A stretch of DNA of 64,000 nucleotides. It comes from Pyropia yezoensis (lineage: Eukaryota; Rhodophyta; Bangiophyceae; Bangiales; Bangiaceae). The notes under the pieces were generated by a model. That model was not told the origin of the DNA. It searched no databases and saw only the letters and a program-made list of their open reading frames with translations. Shown here piece after piece: positions 21,159-32,524 of this stretch. Location of the stretch: assembly GCA_009829735.1 (NCBI GenBank), contig CM020618.1, positions 30,418,894 through 30,482,893 on the forward strand. The letters run 5' to 3'. Position 1 is the stretch's first letter; each line of letters opens with the position of its first letter. A program made the translations under genes and the position numbers.

Positions 21159-21178
21159 CTTCGCGAGCGTTCGCGAAG
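21159..21178. repeat. Perfect hairpin
   Basis: CTTCGCGA-GCGT-TCGCGAAG. Together with its surrounding GGAAACCACAGC it recurs in inverted orientation near 22200-22260, where the stem is CCTTCGC/GCGAAGG (22208-22229). Confidence 0.7.
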
Positions 21179-21475
21179 GAACCGCAGCCTCGCGAGGCCG
21201 AAGGCAAATTGTGTGGATCTGAACTTATGTATGGTATTCTCCGCCCAGTACATATGCACTTGATGCCGCAAACGGGCAGCCCAGCGCCTGGACTCTGTCC
21301 CCGCCCCTATCCGATACAACCTCCTGGTATCGTGGCGTCAGCCCGCGTCTGCTGGCCGGCAGGGTGAGGTCGCCGCCAATGCTCGCGTACTGCTGCCCCC
21401 CCCAGGCCCCCCTCACATGCCCCGCCCCAACTTCTCCATCCGTCATCTGCTCCGCCCCCGTCACCCTCTTTCCGC

Positions 21476-21800
21476 CTGGCTACGGTCTTCCAGGACCTTC
21501 AGGCCCGCCTGGCTACGGCGGGACCGGTGATCAGCATACAGATCATTTATTATTAAACTGTTCCGGCGCGGCAGCGCCCATCCAGGCCGCCTGGCTACGG
21601 TCCTTCTGGAGGTCCTTTCGGCCCGCCTGGCTACTGTCTTCCAGGACCTTTAGGCCCGCCTGGCTACGGCGGGACCGGTGATCAGCATACAGATCATTTA
21701 TTATTAAACTGTTCCGGCGCGGCCGCGCCCATCCAGGCCGTCTGGCTACGGTCTCTTTCGAGGTCCTTTTCGGCCCGCCTGGCTACAGTCTTCCATGACC
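21476..21800. repeat. 151-bp tandem duplication, about two copies
   Basis: GGGACCGGTGATCAGCATAC recurs 151 bp apart (about 21520 and 21671), with the flanking CGCCTGGCTACGG units and an AT-rich ATTTATTATTAAACTG segment in each copy. It lies inside the inverted-repeat block. Confidence 0.9.
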
Positions 21801-21989
21801 AGCGTTCTTGGCGCCGCGCGGAGCACGGAAACAACAGCGGCGAGTGTGCAGCTACTATGTGGGGTAAGGGGGAGGTGCATATGCAGCGCAGGGAAGCTGG
21901 AAGCGCATGCTGCAGCGCGGGGGTGGCTTGCGGGGTACTGTGGAGACTGGAATTGGGCCACAAAAATAAACCAGGTATGAAGTGCGCCG

Positions 21990-22062
21990 GCGGGGGGGGT
22001 GGAGGTGGCGGGGGGGGTGGAGGTGGCGGGGGGGGTGGAGGTGGCGGGGACGGCGGTGGCTA
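21990..22062. repeat. 18-bp G-rich microrepeat
   Basis: GGTGGAGGTGGCGGGGGG is repeated three to four times. It has strong G-quadruplex potential. Confidence 0.9.
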
Positions 22063-23499
22063 GGTAGCCTAGTTGGAGCACACCTGACAACCACCTTGAT
22101 GAACCGGGGTTCAATCACAGACACATCTCTATTTTCAAACACCCTCAATATACACCTCTTGAGCACACATCCCATTGGCTGATGTACCTTCACGAATCCG
22201 CACACTACCTTCGCGAGCTCTTGCGAAGGAAGTCGGAGATCCGCGATGCTGTGGTTTCCATATCTCAGAGATCCCACCTTGATCCACCCGCAGAGAGCCC
22301 GCCTTTTTTGATCCTTCAGCATCTCTGACCAGGTGCCCCACAGTGGGTCCCAGAGGCGCCTCGTCACGCACCCCGCACCCGATTCCCGAGCACTGCGCAC
22401 CCTTGCCGCGGGCACGCGAGGCTCGGCACTATGCCTTCCCCTCGGCGTGTGACTGCGGCCGCGCGCACGAGGGACCGCGCGGTGGGGCGCCTGACCAAGG
22501 AGTGTGCGGTGCTTATCGCTAATGTGGCGAAGAGGATGAGCGTACAGATGGGGGCTCAGAGGGTATGGACGATGAGGAGGAGGGCTGAGGGAGCCCTCAG
22601 CCGTTTGTTTGTCTCTCTGTTGTCGTTGCGTACAATGGCTGAAAGTCCCTGATAGACCACCTCCCACCACCCGCCCTCCGCCACGCTGTTGCAGGTAGCG
22701 ACCTCCTGCCTCTGTCGTGCCATAGGGAGCCGCAGGCAATCCCCCCCCCTGCGCCACAGATTGATGCATGTGCACCGCCACCGCCCGCCCGCGCCCCCGC
22801 CGGGAGCCGCAATCGTCGCAAGATCCGACCCCGGCCCAACCCTTCCCCTTCGAAGGACACAAGTCGTACAAGCCATTTATTTAGTAGCCCCCCTGAAAAG
22901 ATCTTGACCATTCCCATGTGATGCGACAAAAATCCGGAACATCGCATCGCGAGCCGCTGCAAGAAGAATAAAAGGACACAAAGCGCAAGATGACTGCCAT
23001 ACGGACGCTTCACAGTGCTTTTGAGTGCTTTCTTCGAGAGCACAGTACCGAGGCACATCAAAGAGCAATGTGGAACAATTTCAGCTTGAAGCGATCATTA
23101 ACGCCGTTGTTATGCCTTATTCTTGGCCGGCCTAGCTATATGAAATCTACCTTTAGGACTTCACATCCTCCGCGGCGTACTGTATACGGCGGGTGCGGCC
23201 GCCCCACGCGGCATGTTCTCCGCCGCCTGCGTACTAAGCGGCCCAATTTAGGCTCTACGCCCTTTCCGAAAGCCGTGTCCGCAGCTCGTCAGGCGGCTCG
23301 TGTTGGGCACGACGTGGTTAATTCATTGCTGTCATCCTAACACGTGGCTCCTGGGCGATAACTATCAGAAACGTTTTCAATAATTATCGCATGTTTTTAC
23401 TAACGATGGATGCTTTCGCAAAATATATCAACCCTGCCCCAATGGCCTTTCAAGAGGGGTCCCACAGGTCAGACTTTATCACAGATCCTCGGAATTTTT

Positions 23500-26258
23500 C
23501 ACCGTGACTCATTGGGAGCGATGGCAGCGTAGGGAGTGGGCCGCCTGCTTGTGGTGGCAGCGCCGCGGTTTGTGGGGGTGGGAGTGGGGGGGGTGGAAGG
23601 GGCGGGGGTTGTGACGGCTACCTCTTCCCTGGGGGCGGCGGGAGTGGGCGCGTGGCGGCCGCTGCTGGCTGGGGTAGCGGGGTGGGGGGTGGTGGCGGCG
23701 ACTTCGCCGGCCGCGTCGGCCACGGTCTGGTCATGGGCGCTGGCGGCGAGACAAACAGCGTGTCGTCGGCGGGTGGCGGCGGCAGCGGCGGCGGCCCGGG
23801 GGACACGGCCGCCGCCAAGACGGCCGCCGCGCGGGCGGTGGGAGGGCCTCCCCCCGGCCTCCCCGGCGATACGGTGGTGGGTGTGCGTGGCAGTCGCGGC
23901 GGAGGCCGCGGCGATGGGGTTCCCGCAGGCGCCCATTGACGGGGCGGCGGTGGGCAACGGCGGGATGCGCGGGGTGGTGGGGGTGCCGCGCAGCTCCACT
24001 TTCCCTCCCGTAGCAGTGTTGGCGGTGGGGGTGCGGGTGGCGGTGTGGGGCCACCGGGGCCGCAGGGGTAACCGCAGCGGCTTCGTGGGCGGCCGCGACG
24101 CTGTCGTCCGCTATTGCCAATGACACTGCCACAACGTCTTCGGAGCAGAGCGGAGGGGACATGGTGGGCCCGCGGCAGACGGCGCGTACGGCCCGTTCCT
24201 CCCGCACGCCTGTGGCGGTGCCCCTCCCCCCTGCACGTTTCGCAATGGCCCTCCCCTCCCCTCTCCCCGCGGCTGTCGTCTCACTCCCCCCTTCCAGACA
24301 CAAACCAGCAGCGGTGGCACCGCCGCCCACCCCACGGGCGAGGAGCTGCTGCCGGCGGTGAAGCTGCTGCTGGCAGGGGCAAGGCGGCGGCCGCTGCCAC
24401 CGCTGCGGCGGGCACGACTGCAGCAAAGCACACGGCGGCATGCCCCCCCCCCCCGCCGCGCCCTTCACGGCGGGGGCGGCCACCGGCGTCGCGCCGAGGG
24501 CAACGCCCAGGTCGGACAGGTCGGCCCACCCGACGAGCCCCTTCGACCCGCCACCCCCCCCCCTCTGCCACGTGCGGAGGCACAGTGGCCCCCCACCACA
24601 AAAGCTGCCGTTTTCCTCAGATCCCCCCCAACCGCCCATCGCCCCCCCCGCCCCCGCCCGCCGCTCCCACCGATGGGCGGCTCGCCCACCTGTCCGCAAG
24701 AAAGTGGGTCATCGCCGAGGCGGCGGCAAGGTCACGGCCACTGCCCGTCGGTCGCGTAGCCCGCGCTTGGAGTCAGCACCAACCCATCGGCGCCTTACAT
24801 GGCGGACTCGTGGGCGACCGCCAGCCGACGTGCCGCCGTCGCCGCGGCGGCGCTCGTCATGGCGTAGGTGGCGGCGGCCAGGGCGACGAGGACGCCCGTG
24901 GCGGCGGTGACCATCGCAGCGACGAGCTACCAGCGGCGGTCCCCCCCAAAATCCTGGAGCCCGTCACCAGCGCGGCGGCCCCCCCCGGCACCCACGCGGC
25001 CAGCGCCGCGGGCGTCTTCCGCCCCTGGCACGCGTCCACCACCACGAGGCACCAGTGGGCGCCAATGGATGCTGCCGCCGCCGCCGCGGTGGCCGCCGAG
25101 GAGCCGAGGACGCGGAGGCCCGTCTTGGACCTGTCCACCGCGTAGAGCACGACAAAGCGGGGGGGCTGCTCCGCCGCTGCCGCCGCCGCGTCGGCGGCGG
25201 CCACAGCGGCGGCGGCGGCGGCGGCGGTGACGGCGGCGGAGGGGGGGGTGCGCGCGGGGAAAGTGACGACGCGGATACGGGTAGCATGAAAGCCGGCCAC
25301 CGCCACGCTCGGCGCGGCGGCCGCCGCCGCGGGGGCCGCCGCGTCTGCGGCGGCGCTGCCGGCACCCAGCGACGTCGGGAGGAGGGGCGAGAAGTGGGCC
25401 TCGCCGGCCGCGTCGGCGGTGCCCAACCCAACCTCCCCCCCCGCCACCACGAGCGACAGCACGCCCGCGCCGGCGGGGGCGAGCGCCAGCGTCTGCGCCG
25501 GCACCCGCAGCTACGCGTCGCTACCGCTCGACGGCAGCACCACCGCCGGCCCGGGAGGGGTGGCCACCGCCGCCGCCAGCCGTCGCCGCGTCCACGGCGG
25601 CGGCGCTCGCCGCCGCCGCCACCGCCGCCTCGTCATCGGGGGCAGCCGCCACCGCCGCCGCGGCCGCGGCCGCCCACACGCGGCGGAGGACGGCCGCGGA
25701 GGCGGCGGCGCCCGCGGGAGTTTCCGGCGACGCGGTACACGAGGAGCGGAGGACGGCGCCGGCGGTCGCCGCCACCGGCGGCACATGGTCCTTGTTGCGC
25801 CCCGTGCCCGGGAGGACGGTCAGCCGGTCGTCGCCGCCGCCCGCCAGGTGGGCTGACACGGCGGCGGCGTTGGCGGTGGCGGCGGCGGTGGCGGCGGCGG
25901 CGAGCGCCGCCGCCGCGGCGGCCACGCCGGCGGCGGTGACGGGGGTGCCGGTGGAGGATTCCGCGGGCACCTCCCAGGCGCCATCGCTGCCGCCGCCGCC
26001 GTTCCTGCCCGCAGGGGCGGGCAGCAGCCACACTAGGTCCGCTACGCCCGCGTCCCCCGCTGCCGCCCTCGCGGCGGCGGACTTGCGCCACCCCCGCTGG
26101 GCCGCCGCCGCCGCTGCCGCCGCCACGGCGGGCTGCGGCGTCGGCGTCCACAGGCGGAGGGTGGAGACGGCCGCCGCCGCCGGCGGTGGTGGCGGGCAGG
26201 GGGGGGGGGGGGGGGGCAGCGACGAGCAGCGGCGCTTAGGGGGCGACGGCCGCGGCAA
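23500..26258 (-). pseudogene. Ala-rich coding relic, minus strand, frameshift and TAG
   Basis: Two minus-strand segments have the very high GC3 and sense of real protein. From 26258 to about 25560 it reads STLRLWTPTPQP, ADLVWLLPAPAG, RLTVLPGTGRNKDHVPPV. From 25504 to about 24960 it reads TLALAPAGAGVLSLVVAGGEVG, RFVVLYAVDRSKTGLRVLGS, HWCLVVVDACQGRK. The frame changes near 25560, and a TAG at about 25508 separates the parts. 24700-23500 continues GC-rich with weaker signals (an internal LVGWADLSDLGVALG near 24550). The beta-strand rhythm would fit a propeller or sandwich, but I recognise no family. It may be a dead gene, or a live one with an intron near 25510-25560 or assembly errors. Confidence 0.35.
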
Positions 26259-27597
26259 TGGCGGTAACGTCGAAGGTGGGGGGGGCGACGGCGGCCGCCG
26301 CCAGGGGGGGGGTCATGGCGGCGGCAGGGAGCGGGAAGGGGGGGGGGGGCGGATGCTGGCAACCGGTCGGCCGGCCCCTCGCGCGACAGGGTCGTGGGAG
26401 TGCCGAGAATGGCGCTGGGGTGGGCAGCGGCGGGCAGGCGCCCGTCGCCGAGGAAGGGCGGTGGCGGGGAGGACGGGGTCGCCGTCGGTCAGGAGCGCCT
26501 GCTGCCTATAGATGGAAGAACAGCAGGGTCGCGGCGGCCGCCATGGGGGGCGGAGCGTGCCGTGCCGTGGCCGTGCTGGTGGCCGGCGCGCGCACCAGGC
26601 CGCCCGCGCTGGACGGACTGGGGGCTGCGCGGACAGGCGGTGCTGGCTGTGGCGGCCGTGGGGCAGACGTGCAGTTTGGCGGGGGCTTGCACCCCTCCTC
26701 CCTCGTTGCCCCCCCAACCGCCTCTACGACGGCCACGGCCACGCCCTACGGCGGGGGGGCGCTGGGCGTCCGCGCGGTTGTGATCGGGGACGCGTCTGAC
26801 TCAACAAAAACTCTCTGTTTTCCAGGGCGCGCCTTCTTGTGCCGGGAGGCATGCCGGCGGCTCCACAGTTCAACCGTCCTTCCCCCGCTATCAGGATTCG
26901 CAGGTCATCCGCCGGCCTCTCGAGCTCCGCCTTCTCCCGGCTGCACGAGCCATGGAAGAGCCACGGTGCCCCACGAATCGCCTCCCAGCTCGGGAGGAGA
27001 TCCCCTGTGCGACCGCACGCGTTGGCCAGTCGTCCGCCTGAGTGGGACAGGACCGCCAGGAGCGCGCATCGTGATTCTCGAGTGACTCCATGAGGACAGA
27101 CGGGAGAAACAGGTGTGTGGGCGGCATCAACTTTCTTTTCACCAACAGTGCTTGCGCAAGCTACGCACAAACGATGCTCGGAAAAGCATGGTTAGGTGCA
27201 CCTAACAAACACAACAGAGGATACAATGCGAAGCAATGAAGCCCATAATTCCCAGGGTAGGTAGCGCATACAAAGCAGATAGAGAGAATCACGAAACAAA
27301 GAGATAGAACACCACATGGCGCAGCTCAGTACAAAGGAGAAAGAACAACGAGAACAACAGCAGCGCGTGACACAATACAACAGCATACGACACACAGATA
27401 CCACGAAGACCATACGACACGAGCATACGACAAGACACCAATATTGGCAAAAACTAACGCAACACACGCACACGCTGGCCAGCGACTGTAGCCGGCAGCC
27501 CGCCAGCGACAAGTGTCGGTGCCCGGCAGACAACACCAGCCGGCGCCCAGCAATCAGAAAACCAAACAAAGAGAAACAGCCAGTCAAGCCACGAGCC
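26259..27597. other. No supported gene; 3' flank of the KH gene
   Basis: 26260-26800 is GC-rich with poly-G runs and open frames on both strands, none convincing. 26800-27597 is more balanced. 27190-27597 is probably the 3' UTR of the minus-strand KH gene. Confidence 0.4.
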
Positions 27598-28920
27598 TCA
27601 GCCCATACGCATCTTGCCGTCGCCCTCCTCAGCGGGCGGCGGCTGCTGCTGCTGCTGCGTCGCAGGCGCCGGGGTCGCCTGCTGCTGAGGAGCTTGGGGC
27701 GCAGGCGGCGGCGGCTGCTGCTGTTGCTGCTGGTGTACAGCAGCAGCAGCAGCATACGCAGCATAGGGATGGTTCGCGTAGTACTGTTGGTAATAAGCCA
27801 GCACGCGCGCCTGCTCATTCTGCGCCTCATAGCTGCTTACATCGGGACCGCCGGGAGCAGGGGCAGCGCCGCGGGCCACATCGGCACCGTTAGTCATAGC
27901 GGGCCCGTACCCGTAAGGGTCATACGACGCCGTGTTCGCACCCACCCCAGCAGTATACGCGTAGGCAGTCGGCTGCGTCCCGCCAACCGGGCCGGCTGCG
28001 CTGTAGCCCGCAACCTTCTCAGAGATCAACGCCTTGGCAGCATCAACAAACGGGCGCGGGCCAGTCAGAGTCACAGCGCGCGTCACGCCGGCACCGCCCT
28101 GCGGTGGCAGCGGCTGCCCAGGAGCGCCGTAAAGGCTGCCACCAGCACCAGCAGCACCGGCTTCTCCCTCCTTGGCCACTTGAATACGAGCCCCGGAGCG
28201 CTGCTGCAGCTCCCGGATGGTGGCGCCGCCCTTGCCAATAACGAGGCCCACCTTGTCATTGGGCACCATCAGCGTCTCCACCACCGAGCTGTACCGCGAG
28301 AACGCATCAGTGGCGGGAGTACCAGTGTTCTGGCCGCCAAACCGGCTGAGACCCTCACGCACGAGGTCCATGACGAGGGTGTTCGCCAGCTCAATCGCAT
28401 GCGGGGGGCCAGACAGGGTGATGGACCGCTCCGCCGCCCCAGCTGCTTCTCTATCAGGGGTCACCTTGATGTGCGCACCCGTCCGCGACTGCATGTCCCG
28501 GATGGTCTCACCGCCTTTTCCAATGATGACGCCAACACACGAATTGGGCACATAGATCGTCTTGAAGTCGCCCGGCGCGCCAGGCGTCCCACCAGCACCG
28601 TTAGACGCGCCAAAGGGATCACTCACTTGCGTGCGCGCAGGTCGTTGAAGGATCTCCGACACCATAGAGAGAGCCGCCGTCACGTTGTCTGGCCCCCCCA
28701 CAACAGTCAGCAGCTTCTCCCCACCCGAAGGACTGACCGTGTCGTTGTGCACCATGAGAGTCGCACCTGAGCGCTCCTGCAGCGACCGGATGACCGAGCC
28801 GCCCGACCCAATGACCATGCCCACACGGTCAACGGGGATCCATAACTCCGTCGACTGCGCACCAGGCGCCCCGTACGCCGAGGGCACCTGCGGATTCGAC
28901 TCCCCCGACTCGAGCGCCAT
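27598..28920 (-). CDS. Triple-KH-domain RNA-binding protein (FUBP/KSRP- or PCBP-like)
   Basis: 440 aa, no intron seen. ATG at 28920 (MALESGESN) is the first ATG; the frame is open upstream without one. Three KH domains show the nucleic-acid-binding GxxG loop: KH1 VGMVIGSGGSVIRSLQERSGA (GSGG), KH2 VGVIIGKGGETIRDMQSRTG (GKGG) and KH3 VGLVIGKGGATIRELQQRSG (GKGG), at about residues 32-100, 125-200 and 215-300. The C-terminus is Tyr/Ala-rich (YYQQYYANHPYAAYAAAAA), then poly-Gln and Pro/Gln-rich. Spaced KH domains with a Tyr-rich tail recall the FUBP/KSRP family of single-stranded DNA/RNA binders; PCBP/hnRNP K is the alternative. Likely nuclear or cytoplasmic mRNA regulation. Confidence 0.9.
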   Translation of the reverse strand: MALESGESNPQVPSAYGAPGAQSTELWIPVDRVGMVIGSGGSVIRSLQERSGATLMVHNDTVSPSGGEKLLTVVGGPDNVTAALSMVSEILQRPARTQVSDPFGASNGAGGTPGAPGDFKTIYVPNSCVGVIIGKGGETIRDMQSRTGAHIKVTPDREAAGAAERSITLSGPPHAIELANTLVMDLVREGLSRFGGQNTGTPATDAFSRYSSVVETLMVPNDKVGLVIGKGGATIRELQQRSGARIQVAKEGEAGAAGAGGSLYGAPGQPLPPQGGAGVTRAVTLTGPRPFVDAAKALISEKVAGYSAAGPVGGTQPTAYAYTAGVGANTASYDPYGYGPAMTNGADVARGAAPAPGGPDVSSYEAQNEQARVLAYYQQYYANHPYAAYAAAAAVHQQQQQQPPPPAPQAPQQQATPAPATQQQQQPPPAEEGDGKMRMG

Positions 28921-30054
28921 TTGCACCGTCAGCTGGGACAGAGACCGACGAGATAGAGCGCCAACGGCGCCTCCCAATCAGAGCCCGCAACCCGTCACAC
29001 GCGGAGCTCAACGCCCACGTGCGGCAACAAGGTGAAACAACGGTGGTGGAGCAAACAGCGCCGTGGAAGCAGTGCCCTTTGATGAACGACGGCAGAAAGC
29101 CACCCACGGTAGATGCGAAAGCGGTGGAGAGGGTGATGATGAGACACACAAAGACGCAGGGAAGAGGAAGAAAAGCACAGAACCGCTGGAAGAAAAAAAG
29201 GCAGCTACGACGCAAAAATGTCAAGCGACAGCACCAGGGGAGGACACCAAATCGTATCAGGCAATCGACGAAATCGGCAACGATGTAGAAGATGCTGTCG
29301 CGGCAACGACACACTGACACTGGTGCTGCACGTGCCGGGATGCGCGAGGAAGCGACCGGAAGGGCGGCGCGCTCGGATGATCAATCAGCGGACAGGCCAA
29401 ACCGGGTAGCCGCGCACAAGAGCCGCCGCGACGCACACCACCACCGCAGCCAGCACCAAGCGGGGGCGACGTGGGCCACCGTAGAGGCCGCGCACGGAGC
29501 GCGTCGGGGGGGCGCTTCACCACCAAGGAGCGCCGACGGTGGGTGACAACAATCGGCGACGCAGGCAAGGATTCGGCCTGGGCACGCATGCGCTCTGGCC
29601 TGGACGGCCGCTTGGGGCCTCTCTGGGGGGGGGTTCCCCAGTTGCGAGTGGACGGCGTCCAGCCCCAGAAGCTGCGGAAAAAGATCTTTGAGCCTGTGTA
29701 GTGCTTACACGCAGAGGCCACTTGCTCGGATCGATGGTCACACGTTCGCTGAGGTGTGTATTTTCGAACCAAATCCATCGGTTTTTCACAGAGGTGGCGA
29801 GAGGCGATTCGTGTTGATGCAACAGGGCACGTTATCGGTGCGGGCACGCGCGCTGGTCAAACGAGCCACCGGCTTCATTATCTGATCATGGGGTTGCAGG
29901 ACGGACGCTCATGGTGTGGTGTGTGTCCGCAGTGGTGATATGTGTCCGCCGCGATGGTGTGTGTTCGCCGAGTCGGTGTGTGTTCGCCGCCATGGAGTGG
30001 CCCACTTCTGAACGCAGTGTCTTTACCAGACAAGAGGGTTGGCCGGCCAGGCCA
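28921..30054. other. Intergenic: KH gene promoter side and CCDC25 3' flank
   Basis: Upstream of the KH gene and downstream of the CCDC25 gene. A purine-rich stretch (29155-29220) lies about 250 bp upstream of the KH ATG. No convincing ORF is seen. Confidence 0.5.
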
Positions 30055-31433
30055 TCACATGAAATCGTCTTCGTACTCGTCAACGTTCAGGCCAACGTCC
30101 TTGTTCGACTCCTTCTTTTCGTCGACCTGCAGCAGCTTATAGCTGCGCTGAGACTTTTCCCGTGCACGCTCCTCCGCCAGGGCGCGCTCCTCTTGCTCCC
30201 GTTTCCGCGCCGACTAGATGGGGAGGGAGGGGCACATGGAAACGTCACAAGGGGGATACACCGAGGAGGGCATGGGCCATACACAGAGAACCACACCAGA
30301 CAAGCAGCCGACAGCCACACACTTAAACAGCGCCAAGCATCAGTCGTCAGGACGTGACACAGAGACGGTACGGGGCGCATGGGGGGCGCGCGGCCCGCGG
30401 TCGATCAGGTGGCATGGTAGCCCGCAGGCTGCGAAAAGGCCAAGGCATGACCCCACCATGTGACAACGGCAGACGCCGCACATCCCACCACGCCGACTCA
30501 ACCCGCCCTTTCACCGACCCACCGACCGACTCACCCCACCCCCGCCACTCCACCACTGCAAACAAAAAACGCACCTCCCGAGCAGCACGGGCCACCCCCC
30601 GCAGGTACGCCTCCTTCTCCGCTGCCAAGTCCGGGAAGGCCTCCGCCTTGCTCTTGTTTAACCGGTTCACAATCGCATTATCCCGCTTCTCCACCCGCGT
30701 GCGGCGGACGAGCTTGGGCGAGTGGAAGCCCACCTGGCCCGTCGCCATGTCGCCTGACTTTTTGAGGTTAGCCCACGGCGTGTAGACAATCATGACCCCG
30801 TTGGTGCGGTTCCCCTCAATAGAGTTGTGCTTGACCAGCTGCGCGCAGTCCTCCAGCACCCCCGCGGGAATGGACGCAATGTCCCCGCCCTCGGGTAGCC
30901 GCAGGTACACGTGAGCCGACGACAGCTGAGTATGTACAAGCGGCAGAAAGGGTGCAGGGGGAGGGGAGGGTCGGAGGCCAATGAGAAATGTTCAAAACAA
31001 GGCAGGGCAACCAACAGCAGCACGGGCGGAGAGCCAAGAGGTGGGAGGGTGAGGAGACATGTCCACGCGGGGGCATCTCCGTCAACTTTGTTGGAACCAC
31101 CCACAAGCCTCCTCGCCTAGCGTGTGTGCGTGGAACAAGTCGCACGAAGCAAGACCACTACCTAAACCCCCACCCGCCCCCAGCGTCGCCCTGCCTCCCC
31201 GCACAATCCCCCCTCCACGCTCTCAACCGCCAGACCTTCCGCCCTCACCTCCCCCCCCCACTCCGCGAGCGGCCCACCCCGCATGCCGCTGCGGCCCATC
31301 ACCACCGTACCTTGTCAACGTGAAACCACACGTCCGTCTCCCAGCCGTAGCGGAGAAGCTCCTCATTCTCGTGCTTGTCCCGCCCCACGTAGATGCTGTA
31401 CCCCGCCTCCCGGGGGGTGTAAAAGAATACCAT
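30055..31433 (-). CDS. CCDC25: CCDC25 orthologue (NFACT-R / DUF814 family), three exons
   Basis: Exons 31311-31433, 30575-30925 and 30055-30213 (all minus) join in frame to 210 aa, against about 208 in human CCDC25. Donors are AAG|GTACGG and GAG|GTGCGT; acceptors are CTCAG|CTG and TCTAG|TCG; introns are 385 and 361 bp. Exon 1 starts with [20 protein letters not shown] and has the WFHVDK motif. Exon 2 has [33 protein letters not shown] and FPDLAAEKE. Exon 3 is a Lys/Glu/Arg coiled coil ending EDDFM. The NFACT-R fold is related to the RNA-binding part of ribosome-quality-control factors. In mammals CCDC25 has also been described as a membrane sensor of extracellular DNA. The algal role is unknown. 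Divergent from the PP2C gene. Confidence 0.95.
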
Positions 31434-32524
31434 CGCGCCCGCCGCCCCCGCAGCGCGTGGCGCCACCAACCGGCTTGGCCACCACCAACCACCTCCACCC
31501 CTGTTGCTGCCGTTGTCGCCGCCGCCGCGTGCCGGCCGGGTCGCGCCGCAGCCGTTCCGTCAATGCCGTGCGGCAGCGTGGGACGAGGTTGCCGCGCCGC
31601 GATACCGCTGTGCCCGCCTCCTGTAGCACAAGCAGCCCACACGCAGCACGCACGCACATCTAGTGCCAAGCCGCCTCGGCACGACGCGAAGAGACAGGAC
31701 CGACGTTTCCTGAGCGTGCCGTACTTCCGACAGGCACTTAATCACATGTATGTAAACTTTGTACAAAATACGATGTGATGTTGATGGACGGTGCAATTGG
31801 GTATTGCTGTTAAGGACTCTCCGTCCAAGACGCCCGCCGCCGCTCCTCGGCAGATGGAACCTTGTTGCGCCCCCCGAGGTGCCCGCGTGCCCCCGGCCAG
31901 ACGCGCTCCTTTGCGGCGCCCTCGCGTTGGGGGGATAGTCCCCCCTCCCTCGACCCCCCCCCGCGCAGGCCGCGTGGACGCCACCGCCACCAATCGCATC
32001 GGCGGCCGGCGGCGGGCCGCTGCCGACCATCCGCCCCTTGCCAGTCCACGTGCGCCCCTCCGGTGGGGCCACTGGCGGCGCCCGCGCGCCGCCGCCGCCT
32101 GCCGCCGCCGCTGCCGCCGCCGTTACCGCCGCCCACTCCGCCGCCGCCGCTGTCTCCGCCGCCGCCGCCGTCGCCACCATCGCTCCACCCACTGCCGCCT
32201 TCCGCTTCCGACGTGGCCGCCTGCTGCCCAGCCGCTCTTACGACACTCGCCTCCGTCGCCACTGGCGCGCGCGCGTCGTCACCCCTCCCCCCTTCCCGCC
32301 CGGTCACCCACTGCACCCATCCGCCACCACCACCCTTTTCTTTTCCCGAGCGGGGTCGTAGCGCCTCTGGCTACCCCCCCCCCCCCATATCACCCTCTTC
32401 TCCTTCTTCCATCAACCTCCCTCCCGTCCCCACCCACCCCTCTCTCTCCTCGTGCCCGCACGCCCTCCCCCAGTTGGCGTCCGCAGCGCACGCGCGCTCG
32501 TGCGCGCGCGCTCGCCGCTCAACC
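31434..32524. promoter_or_regulatory. Shared upstream region of divergent CCDC25 and PP2C genes
   Basis: 1.1 kb between two divergent ATGs. The right half is a CT-rich tract (32280-32500) and GCC triplet runs ahead of the PP2C start. The long frames here on both strands are compositional. I see no clear TATA box. Confidence 0.45.

Larger units (their letters stand above)
20382..23390. mobile_element. Block bounded by 14-bp perfect inverted repeats (possible non-autonomous DNA transposon)
   Basis: GCGATAATTATTGA at 20382-20395 is perfectly inverted at 23377-23390. Inside both ends lie further AT-rich palindromic copies of the motif (CGATAATGATTATCAG on the left, GGCGATAACTATCAG on the right) and a CACGTG box. 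The interior is AT-richer than its surroundings and has no long convincing ORF, but it contains tandem repeats and inverted GC hairpins. I see no target-site duplication at these exact borders, so the true ends may differ. Confidence 0.4.

Noticed and set aside
19865-25510. Genome-wide TAG reassignment (TAG in the PPR relic, the 25.5 kb relic and element 2 pol)
   Set aside because: The complex I-like gene and element 1 pol end in TAG, and the affected genes show other defects, so separate mutations are more likely.
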